From positions 2,294,001-2,358,000 of the forward strand of contig OX463813.1 of the NCBI GenBank assembly GCA_949825045.1: 64,000 bases of DNA, in the 5' to 3' direction. This stretch comes from Argyresthia goedartella. Its lineage: Eukaryota; Arthropoda; Insecta; Lepidoptera; Argyresthiidae. The notes beneath the pieces were generated by a model. It saw only the letters and a list, made by a program, of their open reading frames with translations. It had not been told where the DNA came from and searched no databases. Made by a program: the position numbers and the translations under genes. Below are positions 47,894-58,808 of this stretch, one piece after another (position 1 is the first letter of the stretch; every line of letters starts with the position of its first letter).

Positions 47894-50800
47894 ATGGCGT
47901 CAGGGCAGGTGACGCAATTGTTATCTGAAATAGTGAAAAGATTAGACAGTTTGGAAAGGGGTTCCAGCACGAGCAATGCTAGTAGGACTTCGGACAGACA
48001 GACTGATAGACAGGAACTAGAGACGTTTGAACAATCGGTAGAAAAACGTCAATCATGCATTGTGAAAATGACACAGAAGTTGCCGACATTCGATGGGCGA
48101 AGTTCGGAAAATCCGATGATTTTCTTAAGAGATTTAAAGGCTTATATTAAAGTCTCGGGAGATAGTTCTAGGGCTTTGATATGGGCAACGGATAGTTTGG
48201 TAGGAATTGCGAAGGTTCGAATGAGCATATACAGAGACTCATGGCGAACCTATTCGGATTTTGAAAAAGATTTCAGAGAGGTATTCTGGGGTGATAATGA
48301 ACAGGAATTAATTAAGCAAAGATTCCTAACTGCGAAGTTTGATTCTAAGAAAGGTCAAAGTATGGAAGAATTCTTTGCCTCTCAATTGAATAGCATATAT
48401 GAGCTTACGATACCGTTTACTGATACGGAGAAAATCAACACGATTTTCAGACAGTTGCCGCGTGATATTCAGGTAGCGTTTTTTGCTAGAAAGGAGACTA
48501 TGACTATACGGGATGCGGTCGAATTCCTTCGGCATTTAGAACGGAATGTCGATGGGGAATTAAGTGCAATACATGGTTCTGAGACAATGGATACGAATAA
48601 TGTGAGGCGGAATAGCTTCATGCGGGGGCAATATCGAGCTATGCGGGTAAATACGTTACGTTATAACGCGGTGAGTCGTAGGAATAATTATAACGCGGGA
48701 ACGAAGGCGCGAAACGAATTTGGGACGCGCGGTCGCGGTTATTTTCGCGGTAGAGGCAGACAGCCTCAGCCTAGCTTCAAGGCAATAAAGTTTCAGAGGG
48801 GCAATGATAGTTCAGGAGATACAGAGGCAGGACAAAGTTCAAGTGACAGGAATAATGCGATAAGTCAGAATTCAAAAAAACTAGTGGACTCGCGCGGGTC
48901 GTTCGCGCTCAGATATTTATTACGGTTCGGGTGGACAGCCGATCGAATTGGGAAAAAGCATAGGCTGTATGATTTGTGTAATTTGGATTCGAACGTGGGT
49001 GTGAATGAATTTATTCAATTATTAGCGCATAAAGCGCACGGATATGCCGTGTGTTTAGAGGAAAAATCTAGATCGAATTATAGAGATCGAAATGACAGAC
49101 GTTTACATACGATATTCAGAGACGACGATTCGACTGAGTGTGGGCGCGAGTTATGTAGTACTTTGACATTACCTGAGATAGATGTGCGTATTGGGAATAT
49201 TGTCGTAAGGAGTTTGATTGATTCGGGGAGCGAAATCAGTGTAATAAGTCGGAGAGTGTACGAAGAAGTGTGCAGTCAATTGGGAAAACCGACGGAAATA
49301 CCGATTCCAAGTTTGAGAATCACAGGTGCGTTTGGAGTCAGTAAGGAAAAGGTTGATAAATTAGTAACGTTACCATTAACAATAGGTGAATGCGTTATCG
49401 ATACTCCAATGCTAGTATTAACAAGGGTGCCTAAAGATTTAATTTTGGGGTTTGATTTTATACAACAGACGCGAGCCAGTTTAATGTGTGAGGGTAATAA
49501 GAGGCTAATTATACGAAGCGCCGGGCGGATGTGTGAAATACCATTAGGTACTGGTCCTAATCAGGATTCTTGCTGTTGTACAATGGGAGTACAGAACCAA
49601 GATACCAGTAGAAATATGATAGAGGAATATGTGAATAATTCATCAATACCTGTTGAACACAAAACAAGGTTATTGCCGGTGTTAAATAAACATGCAGAGT
49701 TGTTTAGCGATAGGATAGGTCGGACAAATAAATATATACATGAGATAAAAATGAGAGATGAAACGCCTTTCGTAAAGCGAAGCTATCCCATACCGTTCGC
49801 ATATCGCGATAAAGTAACAAAACGTTTGGAAGAGATGGAATTGATAGGTATTATTAGCAGGCAATCTACGGAATTCAGCAGTCCATTGACTTGTACATTA
49901 AAGAAAACAGGAGAGGTCCGTATTCTTCTAGATGCACGACAATTAAACACTGGAATGGTCGGGGAGGTTGAAACCACACCTTTAATGAGTGAGATATTGC
50001 AATCCGGGCGCCGGATAAATTACATAGGAGTTATTGATATCAAAGATGCGTATTTTTCCATACCATTATCAGACGAATCTAAACGATACACGGGTTTTGT
50101 ATATCAAGGCAGAAGTTATGTTTACAACGTTTTACCTCAGGGGTTGAAAACCAGTGTGGGTTCATTTTCGAGGGCGATGGACTTAATTCTAGGGCCAGAG
50201 GTTAGGTCATATTGTTTAAATTTTGTTGACGATTTGGCAATTTTAACTGAGGGTGACTTCGAACAGCATTTGTCTCAAGTGGACACGGTTCTGAGTAAAT
50301 TGAAAGACGCGGGCTTCACATGCAAACTAAAAAAATGCGAGTTTGCACAAAAAAAGGTCAAGTTATTGGGGCATATTTTGTCTACACAAGGTTTGCAGAT
50401 GGACCCGGACAAAATTGAAACACTTAAATTATATCCGTCACCCAGAACTGTCAGGCAATTGAGGGCGTTTTTGGGGTTCATAAATTACTTTAGGAGGTTT
50501 ATAAAAAATTTTGGAACGTTGACACGGCCCTTGTACAATTTATTGCGGTCTGGAGTCAAGTTCGTCTGGAGTGCGCAGATGCAAAGTGCTTTTGACGAGA
50601 TAAAAAACCAATTCTCAGAAAGTATAATTTTGAGTCAGCCATTGGCGGGAAAAACATATTATGTTCAATGTGACGCCAGCGCTATAGGAATTGGGGGCTA
50701 TGTTTATCAATTAGATGAATCGGGCCAGGAACTAATTATAGGGTTCTGTTCGCAGGCATTCAAGGGTGCCCAGACTAGATGGTCGATCAGTGAACAGGAA

Positions 50801-52345
50801 ATGTATGCAGTTATATACACTTTAAAGCGATTTGAGATATACTTGCGGGGAGAAAAAGTTATTATTAGAACTGATCATAAAAGTTTGACGTTCATTAAGT
50901 CGTGGACTTTATTGGGTGCACGCGTAACGAGGTGGATTATGTTTTTAGAGCAATTCGATTACGACATAGAATTTGTGCGAGGGACTGATAATCAAATTGC
51001 CGACACGCTAAGCAGGCAAATGGCGGGACCTGGAGGTATGAATGACAGTATAAATGTTCAGCCGGGAATATTCTGGTTTCAGGCATCGAATACCGCAAGT
51101 GTTATTTCGAGTTTACGGGACATTGCGAGATTACAAAGCGAAGATGAGCGGTTAAATCGAATTAGCGGTTGTATCAGACGTAATGTAGTAGATACGGGAA
51201 CGAGAGGTTTTGAAAATTATAAGCTAGTAGGTGATACGTTATATTTTCACGTGCCGAAGCGGAACGTACAGTTGCTAGTAATTCCGAAATCACTACAGGA
51301 GGAACTTATTTTACACATACATGAAGAAATAGGTCACTACGGCAGATATAAAATATTAGCACTGATGAAGGACAGATATTATTTTCTTCATATGAGTAGG
51401 GTGATAAGCGCGGTGATAAGAAGTTGTGACATATGTCAAAAGGACAAACCAAGTACTAACAATACCGTTGGTCCTTGTACACCGGTGTTGGCGGAAAAGT
51501 TGGGTGAGAAAGTTTTCTCGGACCTTTATGGGCCATTGCCCGTAGGTAAATTCGGATATCAATATATATACGTGATTCAAGACGTGTACAGTAAAGTAAT
51601 AAAATTATATCCAATGCGAAAAGCGACAGGTAGGAGCGTGCTCGCTTGTACAAAGAGATTTCATAGGGAAATACCTATCGAAACTATAATTACGGACTCA
51701 GGACCACAGTTCATATCGAAAGTTTGGGAATTTGGACTCAAACAGCTGGGGATTCGGGTCACTCATACGTCGGTGTATTGTCCAAATTCTAATAGCGTAG
51801 AAAGAGTGAATCGCGAGCTAGGTAGACTGATTAGAACTTATTGCGGCGGAAGTAATCGTAGTTGGGTAGACGTGTTACCGGACATTCAGAATTGCTATAA
51901 TAATATCGAACACACAAGCACAGGCTTTGCGCCTAATGAGTTAGCGTTTGGTAGGCGGGAACCGTTAACTATTGACAAGGAATTAGGCGATGAATGGTTA
52001 TTAGGCCATAGTGTGCGAGATTCGGAACAGGTGCGGAATGTAGCGATAGAAAACTCTAAAAGTTCTAGTGAACGACGTAAGCGACAGGCGGACAAACGGC
52101 GTAAGTTAGAGGTCTATCGTATAGGTGATTATGTGAAACTTAAAACTTTTGTGCGTTCAAATAAAGAACATAAAATCATGCGGAAATTTTCGTTGTTGTA
52201 TAAAGGGCCTTATGTTATTTCGGCAGTGGTATATCCCAACTGTTATACGTTAGTAGATCCGGGTTCAAATGAGATATTGGGTAACTTCAATACTATAAAT
52301 ATAGCCAGGTATTATGTGAGGACGAATAAGGGCGTAGATAAATAA
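47894..52345 (+). CDS. gag-pol: Gag-Pol polyprotein of the Ty3/gypsy element
   Basis: This intact 1483-aa single frame has no gag/pol frameshift. I start at MASGQVTQLLSEIV (47894); the 36 codons before it come from the SINE. Gag: coiled start, QKLPTFDGRSSENPMIFLRDLKAYI capsid-like domain, and an RGRGYFRGRGRQ basic box in place of CCHC knuckles. Protease: LIDSGSE (D443). Reverse transcriptase: FSSPLTCTLKKTGEVRILLD, VIDIKDAYFSIPL, VLPQGLKTSVGSF, CLNFVDDLAIL (FVDD, D779). RNase H: YYVQCDASAIGIGGY. Integrase: HIHEEIGHYGRY...CDICQKDKP zinc finger, then D1210 (FSDLYG), D1268 (ITDSGPQF) and E1303 (SVERVNREL). No chromodomain. Every catalytic residue is present, so it is potentially active. Confidence 0.94.
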   Translation: MASGQVTQLLSEIVKRLDSLERGSSTSNASRTSDRQTDRQELETFEQSVEKRQSCIVKMTQKLPTFDGRSSENPMIFLRDLKAYIKVSGDSSRALIWATDSLVGIAKVRMSIYRDSWRTYSDFEKDFREVFWGDNEQELIKQRFLTAKFDSKKGQSMEEFFASQLNSIYELTIPFTDTEKINTIFRQLPRDIQVAFFARKETMTIRDAVEFLRHLERNVDGELSAIHGSETMDTNNVRRNSFMRGQYRAMRVNTLRYNAVSRRNNYNAGTKARNEFGTRGRGYFRGRGRQPQPSFKAIKFQRGNDSSGDTEAGQSSSDRNNAISQNSKKLVDSRGSFALRYLLRFGWTADRIGKKHRLYDLCNLDSNVGVNEFIQLLAHKAHGYAVCLEEKSRSNYRDRNDRRLHTIFRDDDSTECGRELCSTLTLPEIDVRIGNIVVRSLIDSGSEISVISRRVYEEVCSQLGKPTEIPIPSLRITGAFGVSKEKVDKLVTLPLTIGECVIDTPMLVLTRVPKDLILGFDFIQQTRASLMCEGNKRLIIRSAGRMCEIPLGTGPNQDSCCCTMGVQNQDTSRNMIEEYVNNSSIPVEHKTRLLPVLNKHAELFSDRIGRTNKYIHEIKMRDETPFVKRSYPIPFAYRDKVTKRLEEMELIGIISRQSTEFSSPLTCTLKKTGEVRILLDARQLNTGMVGEVETTPLMSEILQSGRRINYIGVIDIKDAYFSIPLSDESKRYTGFVYQGRSYVYNVLPQGLKTSVGSFSRAMDLILGPEVRSYCLNFVDDLAILTEGDFEQHLSQVDTVLSKLKDAGFTCKLKKCEFAQKKVKLLGHILSTQGLQMDPDKIETLKLYPSPRTVRQLRAFLGFINYFRRFIKNFGTLTRPLYNLLRSGVKFVWSAQMQSAFDEIKNQFSESIILSQPLAGKTYYVQCDASAIGIGGYVYQLDESGQELIIGFCSQAFKGAQTRWSISEQEMYAVIYTLKRFEIYLRGEKVIIRTDHKSLTFIKSWTLLGARVTRWIMFLEQFDYDIEFVRGTDNQIADTLSRQMAGPGGMNDSINVQPGIFWFQASNTASVISSLRDIARLQSEDERLNRISGCIRRNVVDTGTRGFENYKLVGDTLYFHVPKRNVQLLVIPKSLQEELILHIHEEIGHYGRYKILALMKDRYYFLHMSRVISAVIRSCDICQKDKPSTNNTVGPCTPVLAEKLGEKVFSDLYGPLPVGKFGYQYIYVIQDVYSKVIKLYPMRKATGRSVLACTKRFHREIPIETIITDSGPQFISKVWEFGLKQLGIRVTHTSVYCPNSNSVERVNRELGRLIRTYCGGSNRSWVDVLPDIQNCYNNIEHTSTGFAPNELAFGRREPLTIDKELGDEWLLGHSVRDSEQVRNVAIENSKSSSERRKRQADKRRKLEVYRIGDYVKLKTFVRSNKEHKIMRKFSLLYKGPYVISAVVYPNCYTLVDPGSNEILGNFNTINIARYYVRTNKGVDK

Positions 52346-52729
52346 GATAGTGTATAAAGGTTATATAATTAAGCTGTAAGCTGTAAATTTGAGTAACTAC
52401 TTTGTAGATTTAAGGATCTTGCATGGTTTGGAAACAAAAACAAAAAAAAAAACAAAAAAAAAAAACAATTTGTATATATATATAGTAATACGAATTAGGA
52501 TAAATTGCGGGTAAGCGAGGTTGTATAGTAAGATAGATAAATAAGATAAGACAGGAGAGAACTCAATCGAGTTGTGTAAATATTATATACATAATTGACA
52601 GATTCATCGGTCGGTGTACGTGATTTGAGATGTCCGAACATATAGAGTAGATATGTACAAAGTATGGGTAGCATAGTGGTAATGAGATCCTTGCGCCATG
52701 TTAACTGAGATAAACAGTGTCTCAAGGTC
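52346..52729 (+). other. 3' untranslated spacer of the LTR element
   Basis: Non-coding; A-rich runs at 52436-52467. No env frame. Confidence 0.6.
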
Positions 52730-52740
52730 TGGGAGGGGGC
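52730..52740 (+). other. Polypurine tract
   Basis: TGGGAGGGGGC abuts the 3' LTR start TGTAATGG and would prime plus-strand DNA. Confidence 0.75.
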
Positions 52741-54943
52741 TGTAATGGTACACGAGAGTCGGTACATTAGATACTTCATTCTGCGTGATAGAGGGCTAGC
52801 CCAACGCCGCGCTGTTTTGAATACGAGAATCGGTTCAGATAACGTTTGGGGGTTTTGCATAGCTTACTTGCAAAGTTTGAAAAAAGACGCGTGGGTTCAT
52901 TCGTGGAATTTCAGTTCAGGCCAAGTTTTTTTGTCGCATTCCTGCGACATGTGTAGAAATCAGAGCCGATTTGGCTGCGCGTTGAATAAAATTATGAATA
53001 ACTAAATAATGAAAGGTTATTACGGAACGGAGAAAGCTATTATGTTGATTGCAAATATACAATTGCGATTGAGGTATGATATGGAGAGTCTGACACCTCT
53101 ATTTTGAATATCATTCTAGAGGTCTTTGCCACGCGCGTCTAGCGGTCGGGAAATGCTTAATTAATCGCAACAAGCTTTTATTGGTCAGCGATCAACAGAT
53201 TCTGTGTATCGGCAGTACCAAATGATTTGAGTGATAACCTACGGTTGATCATAGTGAATATGCGTACACACAATTTGTAGAACGGCGGATCTGCATGGCA
53301 TGGTTGAAATTGGACCCTGTGTAGTTAGTGATAAGAAGCTTCGCTTGGGCAGAGCGTATTTGCAAAGGACGCATGTGGGGCATATAAATACCAGAGCGTG
53401 GGAGGGGAGTTCATTCAGTCTCTGCGTCTAGCCGCTGTGACAGTCGTCTTCACGAGTTCTAAACAGTTTTGGCTGCCGTGTTACGCGTCAGAACTATACG
53501 AATTGGTGATTGCGAAGTTTCAGTGGGTTTTCGTGAGTGTCTGAAGCGCCGAGATATACCTCGGTTCCTACCTTTATATCAACCTACCCCTAATTCCAAA
53601 ACTATCCTTGGGTCGTTAGGAAAGAACTTGTAAGTCAATTATTCTGAGTCTGAGTCTGGGCTTGGAGCGACCCTAAATTCCTTTTTCCTTCACCATAGGG
53701 TTCCTGGATTGGCTCTTAGGATATTCGCGGGCTAATCCTCTCCTCATTCCTTTAGAGTAGCGAGTTTTGTAATTCCCACACACACAGTCGTTAAACATTC
53801 AAGCACATTCAAATCAAACTCAACCATTTTCGAGTGGTGTCGATAATGGACGTGGTATAACACTAGGTTTTTAGACTAGGCTAGACAGGAGTTTAGTTGC
53901 GGCTAAACCTAGGTTGTCAGGGCATAGGGAGACTGTTTGATCGATGAGGTTCCGCGGATGGAAATAACAAATTCAGAACAAAGTTAAACCGGTGTCAACA
54001 CAGTTAACATATACTGTTGATATTTTGACATTTGAGTGTTGTCGGGGACGCGCGAAGAGATCAATTCACAGTCTAAAGTTCATTGTTTAGGTCCGGGTAG
54101 GTGTTTTGCATTGCCTTGGGTCAGATTGGATTCAAGTTGCATTTTTAAATTAAATGTAAATTTCGCTGGATATCTAATGTGTAAGTTGAGTCGGTATATA
54201 TGATTTGGCTCAGCCCAGGACGTGCTGCGGCTAGTGGAATTCATAGTTCGGTATTTATCGAATTATGCACTTCGCTATGGTGTGGGTTAGATATCCTAAA
54301 ACAAAAATGCTTGCGTTTCGATAACATCCAGCTCAAATTGCGCAGAGTTGAAGGTTTCAAAACGTTACGAACCTTTTGAGGTAACCGCTAGTTCAGAACC
54401 CATTTCGGAACTCAAATCGCAATTGTGTAAACCGGTCTTTTCGGATCGTTATTGCCGTGAACAAAATATATAATTGGAACCACCACAAGCCGCTACGAGC
54501 GAGCACATGAAATATAATTGAGTACTCACGTCGTAAAACTACGACGGATATCTATACTATAACTGTGATCGATCACTAAAACTAAAACTAAAATTACAAC
54601 AAAAGATGTTCCAATGCGCTCATATATACAAAAACCAGATGGTGCCATCACATAAAATATAACAACGATCGTTTTGGCGCAATACACCGCTGACTGATGC
54701 GAATTACCGGCTCGCGGACATATATGCTTTCTCTGTCTAACTTGAAACTGTAACTTTCCGAACCAAGCTTCGTTCGACTATTGTACGCCTAACAGATTTC
54801 TCGATGAACGAGAAATTCAGACTTATCATTCTTACTTACAAATCTTACAGCTGAATCGGGTCCTCTCATTTTGGGATAGATAGAATAGACGATCATAGCT
54901 ACTGTTAGCGGCGGCTACGACCTTTGGCAGTGGGCCCGTTACA
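52741..54943 (+). repeat. 3' LTR (2203 bp)
   Basis: Direct copy of the 5' LTR at a constant offset of 7568 bp, followed by CAAG. Confidence 0.95.
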
Positions 54944-54947
54944 CAAG

Positions 54948-55119
54948 GTGATTCGGCGATGCCGCGAGTGTTTTCGTTGTTATATTGAACCAGTTGTTCG
55001 AATTGTATCGAGTTTTAGTATAACCTCGTATGGGTGTGTTTGACCCAGTGGCTTGTTCAAATCATGAGTGATTCAATAATCCACGTGTGATTAGTGTTCG
55101 TGTACGGGTAACAATCACG
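54948..55119. other. Spacer after the LTR element
   Basis: Nothing recognised. Confidence 0.4.
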
Positions 55120-56900
55120 TTATTAAATAAAAATAAAAAAATACTTTTATTTACAAACACACATATTAAACAATGAAATAAACAAAAAAATGATAAAAGA
55201 TGAAACACATGTGTCTCTGCGGCAATGAACCGGACACTGGCTCAGCATTATGCTGATTTTCAGCCAACACCGTCGGTGACTCACGGAAACGCTCTACAAA
55301 TATAAACTACCTAGATCATTGGGACAAGCGAAAGAGAAATGAACATAAATACAATATATGTACATACTACCTAGATGCAGCTTCATAAATATTATATTAC
55401 GGTACACATTAAACACAAAATATAGATAAAAATTAGCAATTGGCATATTTATTGCTGTCACAGTACTGGGGATTAGGATTTTGATTTCTGGAGCTTCAAA
55501 AAATAGCCTTTAAGTATACGCTTGAAGGTGTATCTGCTAAGCGCCCCTTGGATAGTAGGAGGGATATCATTCCAGCACTTACACGCCGCAAACTGGAAAC
55601 TACCTCTGAAAACGAGGGTTCGTTGCATAGGTATAATAACCCTTTTCAAGGGGGTTTAAAGGGGTTTCGTGTCTTACCACTCCGAACAGCAGAGTGGCCT
55701 AGTGTAGGCGCCGTCATGCAGGCATGTTAAGCAAGTTAGCGGCGTTCAAGTATAGAGTGATGGGGAACCGGGGAGGGACTCTGAAACAAAAACGAGCTCA
55801 CGTTCTGCACTCGTTGTCTAAGCCTCTTGGAACGACCAGTAATGCACCCGTCTTACACGACATCACAATAGTTTAACCTAGATAATATAAGTGATTTACA
55901 AAGGTCAATACGAAAATTGACTCTAAGGTATTCTTGTATATTATATAGAACTTTAAGGCGATAGAAACAATTACTCACAACATTTTATATGTGGTTCCCA
56001 AAGCACAAATTCCTGTCCATTAGAAGGCTGAGGTTGGTTGCTTCTACCACCCGTTCTATTGGTTCACCCATGTCGGCGATATTTACGGAAGTTAGAGCTC
56101 TAAAGGGTATCTCGAATTTGATTTTTTGACCCAAAAACCACATATTTTGACTTGCTAGGATTAAGAACTAAACAGTTCTTGTCCTACCAAGAAGAAATAC
56201 GGTCAAAGTCAGCATTTGTCTCATTATTGGGAGCAAATGTGTCTGATGGCGCGCTAGAAAAGTAAAGTTGAACATCGTCCGCGTGCAGGTGATACTTACA
56301 GCTCTTTACACTGTTAGTGATGTTAGCGCTATACAGTATAAAGAGCGGATGCCCGAGTATCGAACCCTGCGGTACTCCTCTTGTCACAGGATAAACAAAG
56401 GACCGCAGAGCACTACCATCCACCCTACGCAACGCAACTGCCTGCGCATGCCCAGACAAATAGCTACCGAACCATTTTGTAGCAGTGACATCAAACCCGT
56501 AATAAGACATCTTTGATAATAGTAGGGGTACGTTAATTCAGTCGAAGGCCCTGGAGAAATCTAAAAGTACTAAAAAGGCACTTTTACCAGTTTTTCTCCA
56601 GGTAATGGGACAGCTGTTAGAAAACTACCCGTTCTACTATCTTCGAAGCACAAAGAAGAATACTTATAGACCGCAGTTGAGACACTTCAGAAGGATTCGG
56701 ATTTTTGGTAACGGGGTCACCTGAGCGATTTTCCAGTCAGTTGGAAATACATTGTCAGAATGCTCATATTAATAATGTAAGTCAGTACGTCTGTAGTCCT
56801 CGATAATGTCAGAATTAACATATCAATATCAATTGACTCGAGTCCTTTTGCCTTGGTTTTTATTGACATAATGAGTTTTGTGGCGGCAGTAGCAGTGAAC
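55120..56900 (-). mobile_element. Decayed CR1-like LINE, minus strand
   Basis: An A-rich tail at about 55125-55145 is the 3' end. The best coding piece is 56184-56510. Further left, translations with stops correspond to the ORF2 C-terminus. It is related to the intact element at 26998-32466 but older. Confidence 0.7.
56184..56510 (-). pseudogene. Reverse transcriptase fragment of the decayed CR1-like LINE
   Basis: It reads MSYYGFDVTATKWFGSYLSGHAQAV, TRGVPQGSILGHPLFILYSANI (motif B) and KYHLHADDVQLYF (motif C as HADD), the same order and wording as ORF2 at 27440-30301 (YYGFDTAAVRWFESYL, RGVPQGTILGPLLFIIYSADI, KYHIYADDLQIY). Motif C has His for Tyr. Confidence 0.8.
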
Positions 56901-56939
56901 CACCATTTTTATGAAATCTGTCGAAGGCATTTGATTGTG

Positions 56940-57890
56940 TTGAGATAGAAATAAAGCGTTGGATCTACTAAGATCATACTTAAGCAATAGAATTCAAAAG
57001 GCAAAAGTCAACGGCGTTAAATATGATGGATCGAGTGTAAAAATTTGCGATTCACAAGGTTTCATATTAGGCCCTTTCTTATTCCTGGTATATATTTACG
57101 ATCTGCCTTTCATGGTGAAGAAATTGACTGACATAGTGTTGTTTGCTGATGATACTTCAATGGTCTTCAAAATTGAAAGACAAAAAATGGTGTATTGATT
57201 TTAACTTTGAATTGGTTCACAGTAAGTACCAGCGTTTAACAATAAGTAATTGTTAAACGCTGGTAAAACCAAGGGTATCAAATTCTCACTTCCAAATCTC
57301 AGGCAAGTTGAGACCAGTTTAGTGTTAGACAGCAACACGTTAGATTTAGTAAATGATACGAAGTTTCTTGGAATAACCATTGATAACAAATTGCAGTGGG
57401 GAACCCACATAGCTATAGGAACATCAGAATAAACTTTCATAGTGGCATGTCCTATGATATCTGGCTGTGGGGAAAAGCAGCGGATATTCAAACTATTTTT
57501 ATTTTATAGAAAAGAGCTATTCGAGCAATTTAAAGTTTAAAACGAATGGATTCCTTAAGATAGCTTTTTAAAGAAATTGACTTACTAACTGTAGCTAGTC
57601 AATTTATTTTCGAAACTATAATGTATGTACGCAAAAACCTTACAGCATTTTCCAAACTTAGCGATAGCTGTAATGTTAACCTAATAAATAATCAAAGACT
57701 ATGTGCGCCCCGGTTTAGACTCGCGAAGGTTAGCAATTCTTTCATGGGTCAGTGCATTCTCTATTATAATAAGATATCTCTGGAGAATTTGAAATTGCCA
57801 TTTGAGCAATTTAAAAAGCATGTTTAAGCGACTTTGTAGAAAAAGGGATATTACAATTTTCAAGATTACTTAAATGACGGGACTCTATGG
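56940..57890 (+). pseudogene. Decayed LINE reverse transcriptase, plus strand
   Basis: Three frame-shifted pieces in order: 56959-57198 (LRSYLSNRIQKAKVNG, SQGFILGPFLFLVYIYDLP, VLFADDTSMVF), 57250-57432 (LVNDTKFLGITIDNKLQWGTHI) and 57621-57827 (YVRKNLTAFSKLSDSCNVNLIN, KVSNSFMGQCILYYNKISLENLKLP). The last is clearly the same family as the open fragment at 34935-35512. Confidence 0.78.
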
Positions 57891-58031
57891 GGTTAATCTG
57901 GATCAACACAGACCTTGCTGTTAATAACTTTGTAATTATTTATTCTTACTTATTAATCATAATAATTAATATTGGTATTAGTTAAGCACAACCCATTTTT
58001 AAAATAGATCTACATATCAATCTGTGCTAGT

Positions 58032-58092
58032 TTCTACACCCTTCTTCTCCCACAGTGGTCCAATGTACAGAAGTGGCAAAAAATTACGTTTG
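58032..58092 (-). repeat. Dispersed 55-bp motif, copy 2
   Basis: CCCTTCTTCTCCCACAGTGGTCCAATGTACAGAAGTGGCAAAAAA; compare 59050-59105 (CCCTTCTTCTGCCGCAGTGGTCCAATTAACACAAGAGGC). Confidence 0.55.
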
Positions 58093-58159
58093 CTAAGTAT
58101 ATGCAAATATCTACGGTAATAAAGTACTTTGACTTTGACATCACGTTTGGGAGTTTTTG

Positions 58160-58808
58160 GGAGAGAATAAATCGATATTTCAATTTCAAATTTAAAAATC
58201 ACGCCTTTTCCAATAGGATTTGGCAGAGGCACAGATGTGTGCACATTTAGTCGGTTATGAAAAAATAGTATTTGCAACTGCGCGTTGGTCAACTTATTTG
58301 GGAAAAAATGGTTTCTTGTTTTGGTTTCAATTAAATTTACTGCGGAAAATATCCGTTCAACCGCGGCACTGGAATGAGGAAGGCATAATAATGCAGAAAC
58401 CAATTGGTAAAGAGTTGGATACAATGAATTTCCATCCATGTCTTGTTCACACCTGACTTGATGCCAAAACAATTCAGAATCTTCTTCGCTTGATTCCAGA
58501 AAGCTTTCGTTCATTCTTAAATGTCGCCACTCAGTGTCTAGTATTTGTACACTTTCTTGTCTGATTATGTCAGGAAAAGCCTGGGCAATGTGAATCAATG
58601 ATGGTATACTGCGCCTTTTAACAATAACGGGATTGAGAAAGTTTAAACTTTTTGTGATGTTATTTCCAAAATCGTAACGGAATTTTATTTGTGGGCTGTG
58701 TGTGGACACCAAATCTATATTAATCTGTATAAGAGTTAAGCCAAAACTGTAATCTGTATTTGTGGTCAAAATTCTGTATAGATACAGATAAATCTGTAGA
58801 TATGGCAA
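58160..58808 (-). pseudogene. hAT transposase C-terminal fragment
   Basis: The open stretch contains FWHQVRCEQDMDGNSLYPTLYQLVSALLCLPHSSAAVERIFSAVNLIETKTRN-type sequence (about residues 110-171). This is the hAT dimerisation domain with its LPHSSA.VER.FS..N..KTK.RN core at about 58295-58370. Only the C-terminal third is present, with no DDE core or BED finger nearby, so it is a relic. The leftmost part of the open frame (58017-58140) runs into the dispersed 55-bp motif and is not transposase. Confidence 0.8.

Larger units (their letters stand above)
45173..54943 (+). mobile_element. Ty3/gypsy LTR retrotransposon, complete and very young
   Basis: The element is 9771 bp. Long terminal repeats of 2203 bp each begin TGTAATGG and end CCGTTACA, with 4-bp duplication CAAG, a PBS-like stretch, one gag-pol ORF in protease, reverse transcriptase, RNase H, integrase order (Ty3/gypsy), no env, and a purine tract GGGAGGGGG before the 3' LTR. 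The LTRs differ, as far as I can read, at a single base (G at 45301, T at 52869). A family-1 SINE occupies 47614-47873 between PBS and gag. Confidence 0.95.

Noticed and set aside
48326..51653. Minus-strand frames over gag-pol
   Set aside because: Short antisense shadows of a continuous, motif-complete polyprotein.
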